A stretch of 64,000 bases of DNA from Papaver somniferum (GCF_003573695.1 NC_039363.1:160606406-160670405), one strand, 5' to 3'; shown: positions 1 through 12,280, counted from the stretch's first letter. The notes: a model not told the origin generated them from the sequence alone. Numbers and translations: made by a program.

Positions 1-581
1 TCGACTTTATTGAATTTATTCCAGTTGGTCTGATGATCTGGTCTCAATTTTTTTTTTTGTATCTCAATCACTCTAATTCACCCTAGCATTGGTAACAACT
101 TGAATCGTGAGCCCCACATATTCACTTAGAGAAACATAGTTTAAAAACAAAACAAAATAAAAACAGAAGTGAACAGGACTCAACGAGATATGGTGAAACT
201 ATCATGTTATTTCTAACACCTGAGCTCTGTGCTTTTATGAATAAACTCTTTAGATTTTGCCATCTAGTCAGATTGGTTCCTCAACTCCTACAACCAAAAT
301 GCTTCCATCCACTTAGATTGGTTAGTGCCATCCTTAATAGGCAAAAATTTCTAGGCTCTGGAGTTTAATTATGCAACTAAAAAGTTTCTCATATACCCCC
401 AAACTTAAATCTAACATTGTCCTCAATGTTATAAAGATCAAATTAAAAGCATGAACAAGGAGAAACTGTTACCATTTGAAGCAAAAGAGATAAGGAAAGA
501 TATTACCGTGTTGCATGAGAATGGGTTACCTCCCAAGAAGTGCTAAGTTTAACGTCTTCAGCCGGACTAAGAAAGGATTAG
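1..581 (-). other. E1 3' UTR (partial)
   Basis: This stretch is non-coding and corresponds to 22496-23083 of E2 on the opposite strand. It includes the conserved internal purine motif (plus strand CCCCCAAACTTAAATC near 398-415, read on the minus strand as GATTTAAGTTTGGGGG), which in E2 lies well before the true polypurine tract. Confidence 0.65.
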
Positions 582-2204
582 TCACCTCATAGAATCATAA
601 AGTAATAGCCGAAATATCTGTGGGTCATCAAAACCAAATAGAGTTATCACAAGTAAAAGGAATCTGCAACTTGTCAAGAAAATAAACAAATAAAGCACAC
701 CCTTGTCTAGTTTCCTATTTAAGACAACTACATCTAGCTGTGTTTCAGGTTCAGGTTCTATAACTGGGTCCAAATAAAATATTTTCATGGGTTGCGTTTC
801 CTCGTCGCTAAGATCCGATTCAGGTATTAGAGTCTGGAAAAACTCAAGTAAAAGCTTAGAAGCACATAATAATAACCTGAACAATTGCGGATCTTTAAAG
901 TCAATCAGTTTTGACTCACACATTTGACCACGATGAAAGTGATGGTCAATCTTAGGCAAATGTGTCGTTTCTAATATCCTAAAGTACTAAGGTTTAGTCT
1001 CAAAACTCAGTAAGTGACACATTTGAAATTCATACATCCCCACATTTGGAAGAAAAATATTTGGTGGGAAAACAAAGTCAATCTTGGTATCATAGGCTGG
1101 GCAAACCACATCAACCATAGGATGGGTTTCTAACAACTGAACTTCCTTATGGACATCACTAGGTTCAGGAAAACGTGTATGAAGATAATCTTTTAAAATG
1201 GTTGAGGCACATATGTCAAGTCCCAAGTGAGGGATCTCTGTAAGAGCTAAAGGTAAGGCACAAGGAGAATGATAATCACCCCCAAACTTAGAGTTTTGGG
1301 TGTCTCTAGATAGACTAGCTACAATTTCCCTAATTTCTAGATCATCAGAATCCTGAAAATGGTCAATTTCTTCGTGTAGATTATACTCAGGTGATGCATC
1401 CTCACTCATATTTAAAAGCTCTACAAGTTCATCTTCTTCGTCTAAGACTAATGTTTCTAAGTCCTGAGACTCTAAAATAGTATTCTCAGAATAAACTCGT
1501 TCCTCTAAACCATTATCGACTTCGTAAACAGGAAATACTACATCGTCTAAAACGGGGGTATCTCTAGTCAAATCCTCGTCCTTTTGAATAGGTGAATAAT
1601 TATTAAAATTATTTGGATTTGAACTAGAAATAATATTATCATCGTAAAGCTTAATTGGAGTAACAAATTCCTGATCACTATGCCTACATATTTCAAATTC
1701 TTCATCAATATTATCCTCATCACAATCATCATTATAAGAACATGAAAATGGTTGAACCTCATCTAAACAAGTAGTGTAACCAATTTTATCCTCGTCATCC
1801 TGTTTATGCAAATAACTATCCTTATTTTCAAGAGTATTATTGGAGCCACTGTATTGAAAATTAAGATTATTTCGAGCAATTATTTCGTTCGTCTCAGCTA
1901 TCAGCTTGAGGGATTCCTCTATAGAAAGTTTTCTTTCGTCATAAACTAAGTTATTCATCCCAACTATCCTACGTGTCAACTCTTCTAATTTCCTGAGAGA
2001 CTCTTCTAAAGGAGAAATATAAGAATTTTGCTCATATGACCGGTGTGTATGTGGATAGTAATTGGGCTCACCATGGTATGGACCATAATCTTCAAAAGGT
2101 TGATGTTCCCAACCACTATTCACACTATGGTCAAAGTAGTAACATCCATTTTGAAACTCAGTCGGATATTCGTTGTATTGGCTATTGTAGTACCAGTTCG
2201 ACAT
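582..2204 (-). pseudogene. E1 long ORF of unknown function, one in-frame TAG
   Basis: The frame opens at ATG 2204-2202 and runs about 540 codons, interrupted only by TAG at 987-989 (about codon 406). The N-terminal ~60 residues are rich in Tyr, Asn and Gln. The middle is very acidic, with runs of D and E. Near residue 295 there is an EIREIV...LS...KFGG motif followed by PHLGLDICAS. The C terminus has a hydrophobic, membrane-like stretch and ends DPQIFRLLLYD. The KFGG motif and the C terminus both recur in E2 (21959-22495), downstream of gag and protease. The position is where gag-pol would lie, but no gag, protease or RT motif is seen. Function unknown. Since Athila relatives can carry env-like ORFs, the hydrophobic tail may be a vestige of one, which is speculation. 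Confidence 0.6.
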
Positions 2205-2208
2205 TCTA

Positions 2209-2387
2209 CTGCAGGGGTGTGAGTTGTCACACAAAATAAAACCCACTGACAGGGGATTCGTGGGTGGATAGAGTCTTACCTCCCGTACCAGACGGGCGAT
2301 GAATCGTTGAAGTCGACTCAGGCCACCGACTCCAATGTCAGTGTAGATCCCGAGGGGCCGAGACAATATCGTAACTGTCGTCCTTCC
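2209..2387 (-). promoter_or_regulatory. E1 leader with a splice-site-bounded mini-exon and short intron
   Basis: On the minus strand AAACTGTTTGCAG (acceptor-like, ending at 2388) precedes a 108 nt segment 2387-2280. That segment ends GGGAG followed by GTAAG at 2279, a near-consensus donor. A 71 nt stretch then runs to CACCCCTGCAG at 2209, immediately before TAGAATG, the start of the long ORF. E2 carries the same segment at 18733-18839 with the same acceptor and donor contexts. I infer leader splicing; nothing here proves it. Confidence 0.45.
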
Positions 2388-2737
2388 CTGCAAACAGTTT
2401 ATATTTAATTTTTAACCCTTCCTTAGGGTTTCAAAATAATAATAATGTCCAGTCCAAAAATAAAAATGTCCAAAAGGGAAAAGAAAAATTACAAAAAATA
2501 AAATCCTAGTTACAGTTTCTAAAAATAAACAAAATAACTATATACAAAATCTTCTTCTTCACTCCTTTCGGATTCCTCTTTTCTTTCCTTCCTTGGTGAT
2601 GCTTTCCTTTTATAGCAATTTTTCTTTCCTTGTAGCTTCGCTCCAAATCTGAAAAGAATCGAAAAATACCAAAACGCGTAAAAAAGAACAAAAAATAATA
2701 AAAATAAAAATAAACCTAAAACAAATCTAAATACAAA

Positions 2738-2755
2738 TCCGCGTCGGCGGCGCCA
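2738..2755 (-). other. E1 primer-binding site, tRNA-Asp type
   Basis: The minus strand reads TGGCGCCGCCGACGCGGA five bases inside the LTR. Recalled plant tRNA-Asp 3' ends give a complement of TGGCGCCGTTGCCGGGGA, which matches at 14 of 18 positions. Athila-lineage Ty3 elements typically use this tRNA. Confidence 0.7.
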
Positions 2756-2760
2756 AAAAT

Positions 2761-4387
2761 TGATGTAGTTTTATAGTGGTAAATAAAGTTCGTTCAACTC
2801 GGACTTGTGTAGACTCGATTTCAGACTTAATAATAAAGAAAATATATACACAAAAAAAAGTTGTCACAATAACGAGAGGTACTGAGACTCGGGATTTCAC
2901 CAATTTTCATACTCATGTGGTTCAAAAATCAATTCTACACAATTATAGCTCATATGATAAAGATTATTGACTCTTATTCTTTGCCAAAGTAGATTCCGAA
3001 AGTAATGACTGTAAATCTAAAGCATGGGACATCAAATCACTTAAGCTAAGCATGACCTATCAATTGAAATCACAACCATTCAAGTGCAATCATAAATCAA
3101 TTCAATTTTAGTGCAAAAAGTCATATAAAGAATTAATAGAATTACCACAATGATGAAAAAAGGCTTCCTCCGTCGTCCCAGTGTTGGGTTTAGCTCCTCA
3201 TATCAAAAACATGCTCAAAATATTTATTCATGGCTCCAAAGTGTTTGAAGAGAGTGAAAATACAAGAAAAAGATAAACAGATCAATTGCAACGTGTATAA
3301 GCGTTCCAGACTGACTGTTACAAAGGACTACATAGAATATAAGACTGCCTCCTAAACGATACTTCTCTGCTGCAATAACTAAACTACACCTCTCTGCGAC
3401 TGACTCTGGAAGTCTGTTCTTCGTCTTCTTCTTCCTATGCACCAGTAGAATACTTTTCTGCAACTTGATTTGATCGGCTATGTAGCCTCCCAATTATCCC
3501 TACTGGTTCCCCCCCAACTCTCGACGAACCTCGGCCATCCTATTTATACAAACAGGGCCAACAATATCTTCGTGAAATCTCTGGTTTGCCTTTTTATTTT
3601 CTTACTCAGAAAGCTACGGTATTTTCCTTGTTTATCTCTTCTATTACGTGGATTCTGTAGTAGTCAAACACTTTCCAAATCTTGCAGAATAAATCTAACG
3701 ACAATCTCTCCTTTATCTTGCACGTTACTTCTTTCTAAACCACCAGAAAATCCGAGACTATCCCTCGTTCCATGTTTAACTGAAATCGCCAAATATAACG
3801 AGATTTCTTTCTTCCATTTGGTTCCCAAACACGTACGCATGTTTTTTATGTGATAAGAACATTAACCTAACGAAATCCCTCGAAAATCTCCTCCTACCAG
3901 TAACTCGTGATTCTTTGTGTCCCTGTTTTGTTCTATGTAAATTTCTTCCCCTTTTTATGTGAACTAATACTTTACCAACCTTGATTCGGTGTGGTAAGTC
4001 CATATAGTCAAGCCCAATGAGAATCTGCGACGAAAAATAGCCCAAATCCAATTCAGGAGTGTATGCAGATGAACATATCTTTTGAACGTGACATTTCCCG
4101 CCAAATTTCATTTCTCACGTAAAGAAGGTGGAGTCCCCCTAACAGAAATGGGGTCCAAATAGCAAATGGATATCCCTTAGAAAATGAGGTGCCCCTTAGC
4201 CAAACTGAGAGTCCGAATAGTAATTTTCTCCCACGAGCGCAAATACCGCTTTTTGAGCCAATTTTCCCAGAAAAACTTATTTCTCCAAAAACACTTACAA
4301 AAACATAAAATAATCAAATAAGTATAAAATGGAGAACTAACAATACACATAATTGAGATCAAAATAGACACATAAATGCGTCTATCA
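2761..4387 (-). repeat. E1 5' LTR (1.63 kb)
   Basis: On the minus strand this LTR starts TGATAGACGCATTTATGTGTC at 4387 and ends ...CATCA at 2761, five bases before the primer site. The start matches the E2 3' LTR start (TGATAGACACATTTTTGTGTC), followed by about 250 bp of alignable sequence. Several short reading frames fall inside it on both strands and show no protein family, so I treat the stretch as non-coding LTR. Confidence 0.85.
3541..3548 (-). promoter_or_regulatory. TATA box in E1 LTR
   Basis: The plus strand reads TATTTATA, that is TATAAATA on the minus strand, about 0.78 kb before the LTR end. E2 has TATAAATA at a comparable place in both its LTRs, which supports this as the promoter TATA element. 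Confidence 0.5.
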
Positions 4388-5656
4388 ATCGTCGATGGAC
4401 AGAGTCGAGACAATACGATAATTCGGTTCACACTTCGTGTAATCGTCTATGGATACGAGATCGAGACAATCCAACAACAAGATAACTTGTGTGATTGACT
4501 ATGGATATAAGATCGAGATAATACAACAACAAAGTGTGTTACTTGATAATAGGTTCGGAAATCACCAACTTTATAGGATCACTATCAAGTAATGCGGAGT
4601 TAACGTACAAGTGTAATTTATTTTTAATTACAATAAAAACAATTATAATTGCGGAATAGAAAAGTAAATGACACAACACGATTTTGTTAACGAGGAAGAC
4701 GCAAATGCAAAAAAACCATGGGACCTAGTCCAGTTTTGAATACTCTCAGAATTAAGCCGCTATACAAAATCTAATACCAACTTCGTATAGTGGAGACCAA
4801 GCAGACTACCCCTAGCTACTTAGTTCCCTTAGTATCCCTTCTCCTTCGACTTCTAGAGTCACGCACGTGAATATCAAGTCCTTTGGATCGTATTCCAAAC
4901 AACAAAGGAATAATCTATTTCTTAACCACTATAATCAATCTTGCTACAAGATATAGATTAGTCGTTTACAAAGGCTCTTCCGTTTAATCTAATAAACTTC
5001 TTTGCCTGGTTAGATCAATCTATCCAATAACTACCGAAGTAGTCAATTTTATATTTGCTCTCAATCAATATAGATCTCAAAGAGAAATATAGAGAATGCC
5101 GATCTTACGCAACTAATCAATCAAATAAACTGATTCTAATTGGATCCCATCCGATCAAGGTTTGTGCACACAATTCACAAGATACGAAAACTAATAAGAA
5201 ATCTTCTTCGTCTTCAAATCTTTTTTTATCTTCAAAACCTGCACAACACCACTTGAATCTCTTGTGATCAATCACGCATAGAACGGAGTCTGTTAACAAG
5301 ATGTCTTTAGATCTAACAACAGTTCAAAAGATCACGTCGATACTTTGATCTAGTTTGGGTGAATCTTATATCAGAAGAGAAGATCCGCATGCATAAACAA
5401 ACTAGGTGCAATCAAAGTTTCAATAACCGTTAGTCAATCAAATCAAATTAAAAACTAATAACACTGCAATTATCTAGTTTCCCACCAACAATACTCATAG
5501 AACTTCTTGATCCAATATAAGTCTTTAAACGAGTTGCCATAAGAGATTTCACCTAATTATGATACTTTCGAATCTGAATAGACGGCTTCACCAGAAGCAA
5601 CAAGAAATGAAGTTTGCCTGGCTCTTAGGATAGTTTTCTAGAAATGCAAACTTAGG

Positions 5657-5665
5657 TATTTATAG
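5657..5665 (-). promoter_or_regulatory. TATA box in C0 3' LTR
   Basis: The plus strand reads TATTTATAG, that is CTATAAATA on the minus strand, about 1.3 kb from the LTR 3' end. That is a plausible distance for an LTR promoter. Confidence 0.4.
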
Positions 5666-6042
5666 ACCAAGGATGTTTGGACACCAACGAATTTCCAAAA
5701 CCGAAAATAGATATGCGATGAATGGAAAAATTCGGTTTTCCTAATTCTAATAATTGCTTGTCCAATATTTCCGAAATCTCTCAATACAAAATCTCTATTT
5801 AGTAAATGCACATTATTAGTTTTTATTTTCTATAGATATGCATTAATTGCTGGTAATTAATGCATATAAAATTAAAAACCTTAATTAAAAGATTCTTAAT
5901 TTATTTCGGCATAGGATCACCTTGATTACCAAGGAATATATATGAAAAATAAATGATAAGAGTTACTGATCGTGTTCAAAGTATGTTGACATCTTTTCAA
6001 TGTAAATCCTTATTTCATATTTACATGGATTTGGTTTCTTGG

Positions 6043-6793
6043 AATCGGTTATACCACACTTCCAAACAAGTTTAGAATTGGTTTGCCAGTAATTGGTTAT
6101 ACCAAATCACAATGGTTAGTTGTGATCGGTCCGTCCAAGTCACATACATGGGTTTCAATCGGTTATACCAATCACTAGGATCAGTTATACCTAAATATGG
6201 TACTTACATGTGATCGGTCACACCAGTTACTAGGACCGGTTACACCAATTACAAGGATCGGTTTCATCTACACCTGTTATCTACTTGTGATCGGTCACAC
6301 CAGTTACCAGGACCGGTTAAACCAATTATAAGGATCAGTCACGCAACTCTTATGATCGGTCATACCAATTACTAGGATCAGTCACACCAATTACAAGGAT
6401 CGGTCATACCATCACATGGTGATTACTTAGGATCGGTCACACCAATTACAAGGACCATTCATACTAAATCATAAGTCTAGGCATTATGATCGGTTATACC
6501 AAGATACATAACCTGAGTTAAGATGTTATCTACTTGTGATCGGTCACACCAGTTACCAGGACCAGTTACACCAATTACAAGGATCAGTCACACAACTCTT
6601 ATGATCGGTCATACCAATTACTAGGATCGGTCACACCAATTACAAGGATCGGTCACACCATCACATGGTGATTACTTAGGATCAGTCACACCAATTACAA
6701 GGACCAGTCATACCAAATCATAAGTCTAGGCATTATGATCGGTTATACCAAGATACATAACCTGAGTTGAGATCGGTTCTACCAACTCACACA
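6043..6793. repeat. Imperfect tandem repeats inside the C0 LTR
   Basis: Some 25 to 30 copies of a roughly 20-24 bp unit of the form GGATCGGTCACACCAATTAC, with variants (GATCGGTTATACC, ACCAGTTACCAGGACC), follow one another. On top of this, a larger segment is duplicated with a period of about 249 bp: GTTATCTACTTGTGATCGG starts at 6276 and again at 6525, and the two units stay alignable to about 6773. The 5' LTR of C0 is interrupted before reaching this block, so the copy number cannot be compared. Confidence 0.85.
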
Positions 6794-7395
6794 TATTGGT
6801 CATCCAAAGATGTGTAAAGAATAGCAAGACCAATAATCCTATTGATTTCCCTTTCACAAAACAAGTTTATGAATGTACTTCCTTTAAAAAATGTAAAACA
6901 TTGTTTCCTAGGATGAAATCTTCACCATAACCCATACACATAATCATAACAATATATACAAGATTATGTCGATCTCATATCTACGAAGTTCGAAAGATAA
7001 GCGTTATACTTCGTAGTCTAATTCCTTAATACTATGATCATACTATTATGATCATGTCACATCACTAGACTATAAAATACAATATATACAGCTTCGCGGT
7101 TATGTTTTCAATATGCACGTCTTGAAAGATATGTTAGGAATGAAACAAGTTCAAGTCAGTGTTACTAACCTCAAGTGAAAGGATAATTTCGTCGTTGTAA
7201 TTCGTTACTTCTTCACATTCTTCAAGTCTTCGGAGTAATACGTGTATGTCTCAACATTCATAAATTTTCTAGTCTAACCTAAACGGAGTTGACTTTAGTA
7301 TTTAATCAAGCAACTCTAGATGAGTTTTGATACTAAAATATGACAACCAAACTTGACATAACGATTGGTGAGTTCACCCGAGCTATGCTCTAAAA

Positions 7396-7407
7396 ATCTC
7401 CCCCTTC
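7396..7407 (-). other. C0 polypurine tract
   Basis: The plus strand reads ATCTCCCCCTTC immediately after the 3' LTR; on the minus strand this is GAAGGGGGAGAT. E3 has the same tract in the same place, followed in both by a TTAGTGACA motif. Confidence 0.75.
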
Positions 7408-9440
7408 GTTAATTTTAGTGACATAACTTTTATTACCTATGGAGCTAAATGAATTACAAAATAAATCATTCTTCATACGTTTGATTCCAAGTTTCAACAT
7501 CACAAAACCTGCATATATTCAATCAATAAATGCCGTTGTTGACATTTGAATAACAAAACATTTTACTCCCCCTAAAGGCAAGCTAGGTTAATATTCAATC
7601 CGAACATTTTTGTTATTCCCCTTTTTTAGTTAGAATTACTACACAAAAATATGATATGTTTCTCCTCCTTAGTCAATGATTTGCTCTTTCGTTGGATATA
7701 GCGTTTAAGCACAATTGTCCTTTCCTAGTGATTAAAAATCACTTGTTTACTCCATATATTTATCCCCCTTTTTGTCACAAAATGACAAAGGTTCGAGCAA
7801 ATGAAGGACAAACTGAAAGGACCTTACAAATCTAAAAGACTTGTATACAACCTATAAGAGTTCAACATGAAGGTTTCACATACCATTTTAGATAACCAAT
7901 ATTAAAACCGAAACTACAAAAGTAATTTAATTTCAACATGTTATCAAGGAAACAATTTCTGGAAGCAATTTTCCCTAAAATCCAATAATTCGACTAAGAT
8001 ACTCAATTCCCTTGTTGGACCGATTGCGTATGTACAATCGCTTGTTTCGATAAACCAAAATAAAGATAAGAATTAACTTTATTTTTCTCATCAGGCTCTA
8101 ATTATTCAGACAATAACTTAGACCTTTCCCTTTAGACAAGACAAACACTAGGTTAGTTAACTAGTTTTTCTTGTCAAGGCATTCGATTAGACTTGAATAA
8201 CTGAATCCTCCAATTGATATGTCTATCTAAGATCAGAATTAACTTAGTTTCTCTTATCCGAAATCAATTGGACTAAACCAATGATCCCGTATTCTGTTAA
8301 GCCACAAAAAATAGATACAAACCAAAATAATCTGACTTGCACAATTATTTTCTTAACCGGAAGCAAATGAACAAATATAAACATTACTGCACCACAACTG
8401 CACCGAATTTCGTTAAGCCAAAACACTTGATACCCAACAATAAGGAAGATACCAAACAATAAGCCAAACAAATTGACATATTGTTTCTTAACCGGAAACA
8501 ATTGAATCACATAAACAATCCATACACAATATAATGAAACATATCAATTGTACCGAAATTTTGTAAAGCAAAAGGAAAATATATGCAATATAAACATGCT
8601 TTTCTTAAACAAAAAAACGATTAACTAACAAATTCATTACCTTAATTTCCGCAGCCACTACTCCCCAGAAAGATATACCATTAAGCGCAAGTTCAAATAA
8701 GAACTCTCCCCAAGTGTGTTATCATCCTCTCGCAAGAAAAAAAGAACAACAACAAAAGAAATCTTTACCAGAGAAAGGTTGAATCGATTTTAACTAATGC
8801 GTTCCAACACAAAAGTTGAAAACCCGAACCACATATGTTATGCTAAACACAAATTGATTCAACATAATGTGACTTTTCACATATGAGTTTCAATTGGAAC
8901 AACTTATGATCCTTTGATAAAGCCTACCAACATGGGATAGAATTTAATCCCGCTAAATCAAAAAGCCACACAAATCATAAGGGTTTCACCATAAGAGATC
9001 GAATATTAAGGTTAATGAAAGACAAAATCAGATAGCTCATAAACCGAAAATACATATCAAAAATATATAAATATTCATTCACAGGCTATGTAATCGGCAA
9101 CTATCACACAAAAATTATAAAATAATAATTTTATTCATAAATAATCGATAGTTTTATTCAAAATATACCTTACACAAAAATATCGAGATAAATCAATACA
9201 TTGATGTCCATTTTCTGTTTGAGATCTAAGAAGTAGAACACTCCTTATCTTCGAGCCATTTTGATAATCTTTTTTCTAGTTCTGATTCTTGGTTTCCTCC
9301 GACTTTCCAAAACTCTGCATCAATGTTCAGGATACCTTGTAGAGTTTCTAGATCTTTTAGGCCAACTGTTTCTGAATACAGTTAATTGTCTACCTAGATT
9401 CTTGCTAGGAATCTGTGAATTTCTAACAACAATTTTGTTT
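7408..9440 (-). other. C0 3' untranslated region, no gene seen
   Basis: This 2 kb stretch is AT-rich with only short frames. Between about 8250 and 8620 it contains diverged direct repeats (CCGTATTCTGTTAAGCC, CCGAATTTCGTTAAGCC, TTTTCTTAACCGG, TTGTTTCTTAACCGG). A direct repeat of AGGAATCTGTGAATTTC occurs near 9408 and 9469. E3 has a similar repeat-built 3' region. Reading frames here look accidental. Confidence 0.6.
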
Positions 9441-10426
9441 CTAAACCAGAAGATCAGTTCTGTTGTTAGGAATCTGTGAATTTCCCATAACAATTTGTTC
9501 TTTGGTTCGACTTCCAATCGTTTGACTTATTACCTTTTTATAAACAACATTAGTGTTTCTTATGTCGTCAAATTCATTTCCCATTATGAATTCACAAATT
9601 TTGGTAATAAGACATGGAAATCCGAGATTTCTCTTGATTCCTAAAGATGAAATAGAATCTGATATCTTGATCATTTGACTGATAATGATCCCACGGAGAT
9701 CAACTTGTGTATCTCCTTTCAACAGAAAGTAAACAAGTTCAGCAAATTCCTTATTCCAGACTGACTCATTTCTTGTGCTTGCAAATAGAGTTCTTATAAC
9801 AAGTTTTCCAAAAATCCTTAAGTGAAAGGGTATACCTTTGGTTGTTAATCTACCTTCTTCCCAGTCAATCATTTTTCCAATGAGATGGGTAGAAATAATA
9901 TCATTTTCAATATCAACTCCGATAATCATGTGATTACATTCCACACTGTATTTGATGATGTTTGAAATCGTCTTACGATCGACATAGTGAATACCATAAC
10001 CAACAAGAGTAACAAAGGTAAGATTCTCATGATCAATATTGTGAATATTAGCATAGAAGATTCTTACCAAGTCAGGTGAGTATTTTTCGAACCGAACAAA
10101 TTTCCCCAGTTTCGGCCTTGAACAAAATTCACATAATCATTATCTTGGACTTCTGGATCAAATCTATTTTCAGCAGTAAACTCTATTCTTTTGAGAGTTT
10201 TGTATTTCTAAAAACATGAACTACCAAAAAAGGAGGTGAGTTCATGTTTATCTTCTATTTTGTAAGGAAATCTGATCCTATCAATCTCATCCCATGTAAC
10301 AAGATCGCCAGAAGATTTGCTTTCTCTTGATTTCCTCTTTCTCATATTTCCAAATAACAATGATATATGAAAAACCCTAGTTTCGGTTCCGAATAATTTC
10401 TCCCAGGAAGTTTGTAGACAACACAA
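9441..10426 (-). pseudogene. C0 ORF resembling the putative plant transposon protein domain
   Basis: Two frames follow each other on the minus strand. The first, 10426-10208, contains a basic start (MRKRKSRESK) and stops after ...FFGSSCF. The second is an open 209-codon stretch at 10070-9441. The longer part contains LVRIFYANI, then THLIGKMIDWEEGRL, LVYFLLKGDTQVDLRGIIISQM (here broken as LVYFLLKG and VDLRGIIISQM) and FPCLITKICEF. That order resembles the domain annotated as putative plant transposon protein in many non-autonomous plant retroelements. I recognise it from motif order only. Frameshift and stops lie between the two parts. It sits where pol would be expected, between gag and the 3' LTR. 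Confidence 0.5.
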
Positions 10427-10695
10427 GATAATCTTGTTTTATAGGGAGTGAAGATATTAATTTTCCGAAATGACTAGTTTTAGGAAATCCTTTAAAATTC
10501 GGAGACTATAGTTTGTGGGGAAACAAATCCGATTTCGCAACAAGGTTTTTCTTGGACCGAATCTATATTATGGATCAATCCTATAATTATGTCCAAATAT
10601 TTGTTAACTTTATGATTACCTGAACTTGATAATATCTTTTGAATATCACTCAAGAATTTTCCAGTAGAGTATACAAAAATAAATTTGAACATAAC
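10427..10695 (-). other. C0 internal sequence left of the E3 array
   Basis: This is non-coding remnant of C0 up to the E3 insertion point. The last five bases before the array are ATAAC (10691-10695), and AGAAC follows it at 31890-31894, a 4 of 5 match to a target duplication. Confidence 0.5.
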
Positions 10696-11789
10696 TGAAA
10701 AAACGGGGGTCTAACAATACCACCCAATATTTCGCTTAGCAATCTGTATGGACAAACTAGAATATACTTTTAGGAGAGTAAACAAGACTCAATCAATTAA
10801 AACTATATTAACGATTTTATATCTCTCTTCTTGATTTGATTTACTCAAGCAGGAACTGCGAGTTCTAAGCAAATACAAGGAATAACTTGGATGGTACCAG
10901 AGACCAACATCCAACGATCAATCAGTGACAATCAACAACCAAAGGTTGGATTACTCTAATTGATGATCTAACACACAACCTGTATTATTTCAATTATAAA
11001 GATAAAACAATATAATGCGGAAATTGAAATAACACAGACACCAGAAATTTTGTTAACGAGGAAACCGCAAATGCAGAAAACCCCCGGGACCTAGTACAAA
11101 TTGAACACACACTGTATTAAGCCGCTACAGACACTAGCCTACTCCAAGCTAACTTTGGACTGGACTATATTTGAACCCCAACCAATCTCCCACTAATCCA
11201 AGGTACAGTTGTACTCCCTAGGCCTCTGATCCCAGCAGGATACTGCGCACTTGATTCCCTTAGATGATCTCACCCACAACTAAGAGTTGCTACGACCCAA
11301 AATCGCAGGCTTTGACAATAAAATAATCTGTCTCCCATAGACAAGTCTATCAAATGGTCAATCTGTCTCCCACAGATAAACCCTAAAGTTTTTATTCCGT
11401 CTTTTGATAATAATCAAGGTGAACAGGAACCAATTGATAATCCGGTCTTATATTCCCGAAGAACAGCCTAGAGTTATCAATCACCTCATATAATCTTAAT
11501 CGTAGGGTAGCGAAACAAGATGTCGCGGAATCACAAACAATGAGACGAAGATGTTTGTGATTACTTTTTATATCTTGCCCATTGGAGATATCAATCTCAA
11601 GCAAATCAATCTGATTTTACTCGTACGATATAAGATGCAAGATCTGATCACAATCCCAATGCAGTCTTTAAGTCGTTAACCTGGCTTTAGAAGAAGAAAA
11701 CCAAAGGTTAAAAGAGAAACGACTCTAGCACGCAAACTAGTATCACACGTAAGGTGTGGGAATTAGTTTTGCACAATACTAGATGTCTC

Positions 11790-11799
11790 CTTTATATAG
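11790..11799 (-). promoter_or_regulatory. TATA box in E3 LTR-1
   Basis: The plus strand reads CTTTATATAG, CTATATAAAG on the minus strand, about 1.1 kb from the LTR 3' end. LTR-3 and the solo LTR E5 keep a TATATAAAG at the equivalent place. Confidence 0.55.
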
Positions 11800-12280
11800 T
11801 CTTTCAAATCAGGGTTTGCAATTACGTTACCTTGGTAACAAAGCAATCAATATCCACCGTTAGATGAAAACCTTATTTGGATTCAAGCTAATATTTATCA
11901 ACCGTTAGATCGAAAACTTAGCTTGTTATACACACTTGACAATGCACGTTTCTAGGTTTGTTAACCGTACCCAAATGTATGCACTTGTTGGTTCAACAAT
12001 AGTTAACCAAAGGTGAGCCTTATGAGCATTTCATATGAACCATGTTCTTCTTCACCATAACTAGTTCAAATGACTTCAAAAGAACTAGTTAGAGAGTTGT
12101 TCAATTGCAAGGAAATATCATGTACTACACAAGACACAATTGAAGAAAGATGATTTGATTCACTTGAATCGGTTCATGAACTTTTATAGCCACGGTTTGC
12201 AAACTGCATTCCTTAGTCTTTTTAAGTTTAAGTTCAAAAATCATCTTTAGATATATAACCTTCTCAAGTTCGAAGACTAG

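Larger units (their letters stand above)
1..4387 (-). mobile_element. E1: Athila-like (Ty3) non-autonomous retrotransposon, 5' part
   Basis: On the minus strand the order is 5' LTR (2761-4387), a tRNA-Asp-type primer site, a leader, one long ORF and a 3' UTR that runs off the left edge. The element is a diverged relative of E2 (17217-24951). Both LTRs start TGATAGAC, both primer sites read TGGCGCCGCCGACGCGG, the leaders match, and the ORFs end in the same C-terminal module. Base 1 aligns near 23083 of E2, so about 0.6 kb of 3' UTR and the 3' LTR are missing from the window. No gag, protease, RT or integrase is visible. E1 sits inside the 3' LTR of C0, whose sequence resumes at 4388. Confidence 0.85.
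4388..7395 (-). repeat. C0 3' LTR (3.0 kb, first ~55 bp displaced by E1)
   Basis: The LTR ends on the plus strand at ...GCTCTAAAA, just before ATCTCCCCC, the complement of a purine tract. Compared with the 5' LTR at 32538, about 55 bp are missing at the left because E1 inserted there. A TATA element is at 5657-5665 and a tandem repeat block at about 6043-6793. I see no gene in it. Confidence 0.8.

Noticed and set aside
2738..2755. Possible tRNA genes from the tRNA-complementary sites
   Set aside because: These are 15-18 nt primer-binding sites next to LTRs; no cloverleaf sequence surrounds any of them.
3470..3853. 127-codon plus-strand frame in the E1 LTR
   Set aside because: Lies wholly in LTR sequence, overlaps an opposite frame, has no domain and is not kept in the related E2 LTR.
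6043..6793. CRISPR-like regular repeats
   Set aside because: Repeats are adjacent and degenerate with no unique spacers, in a plant LTR; this is a minisatellite.
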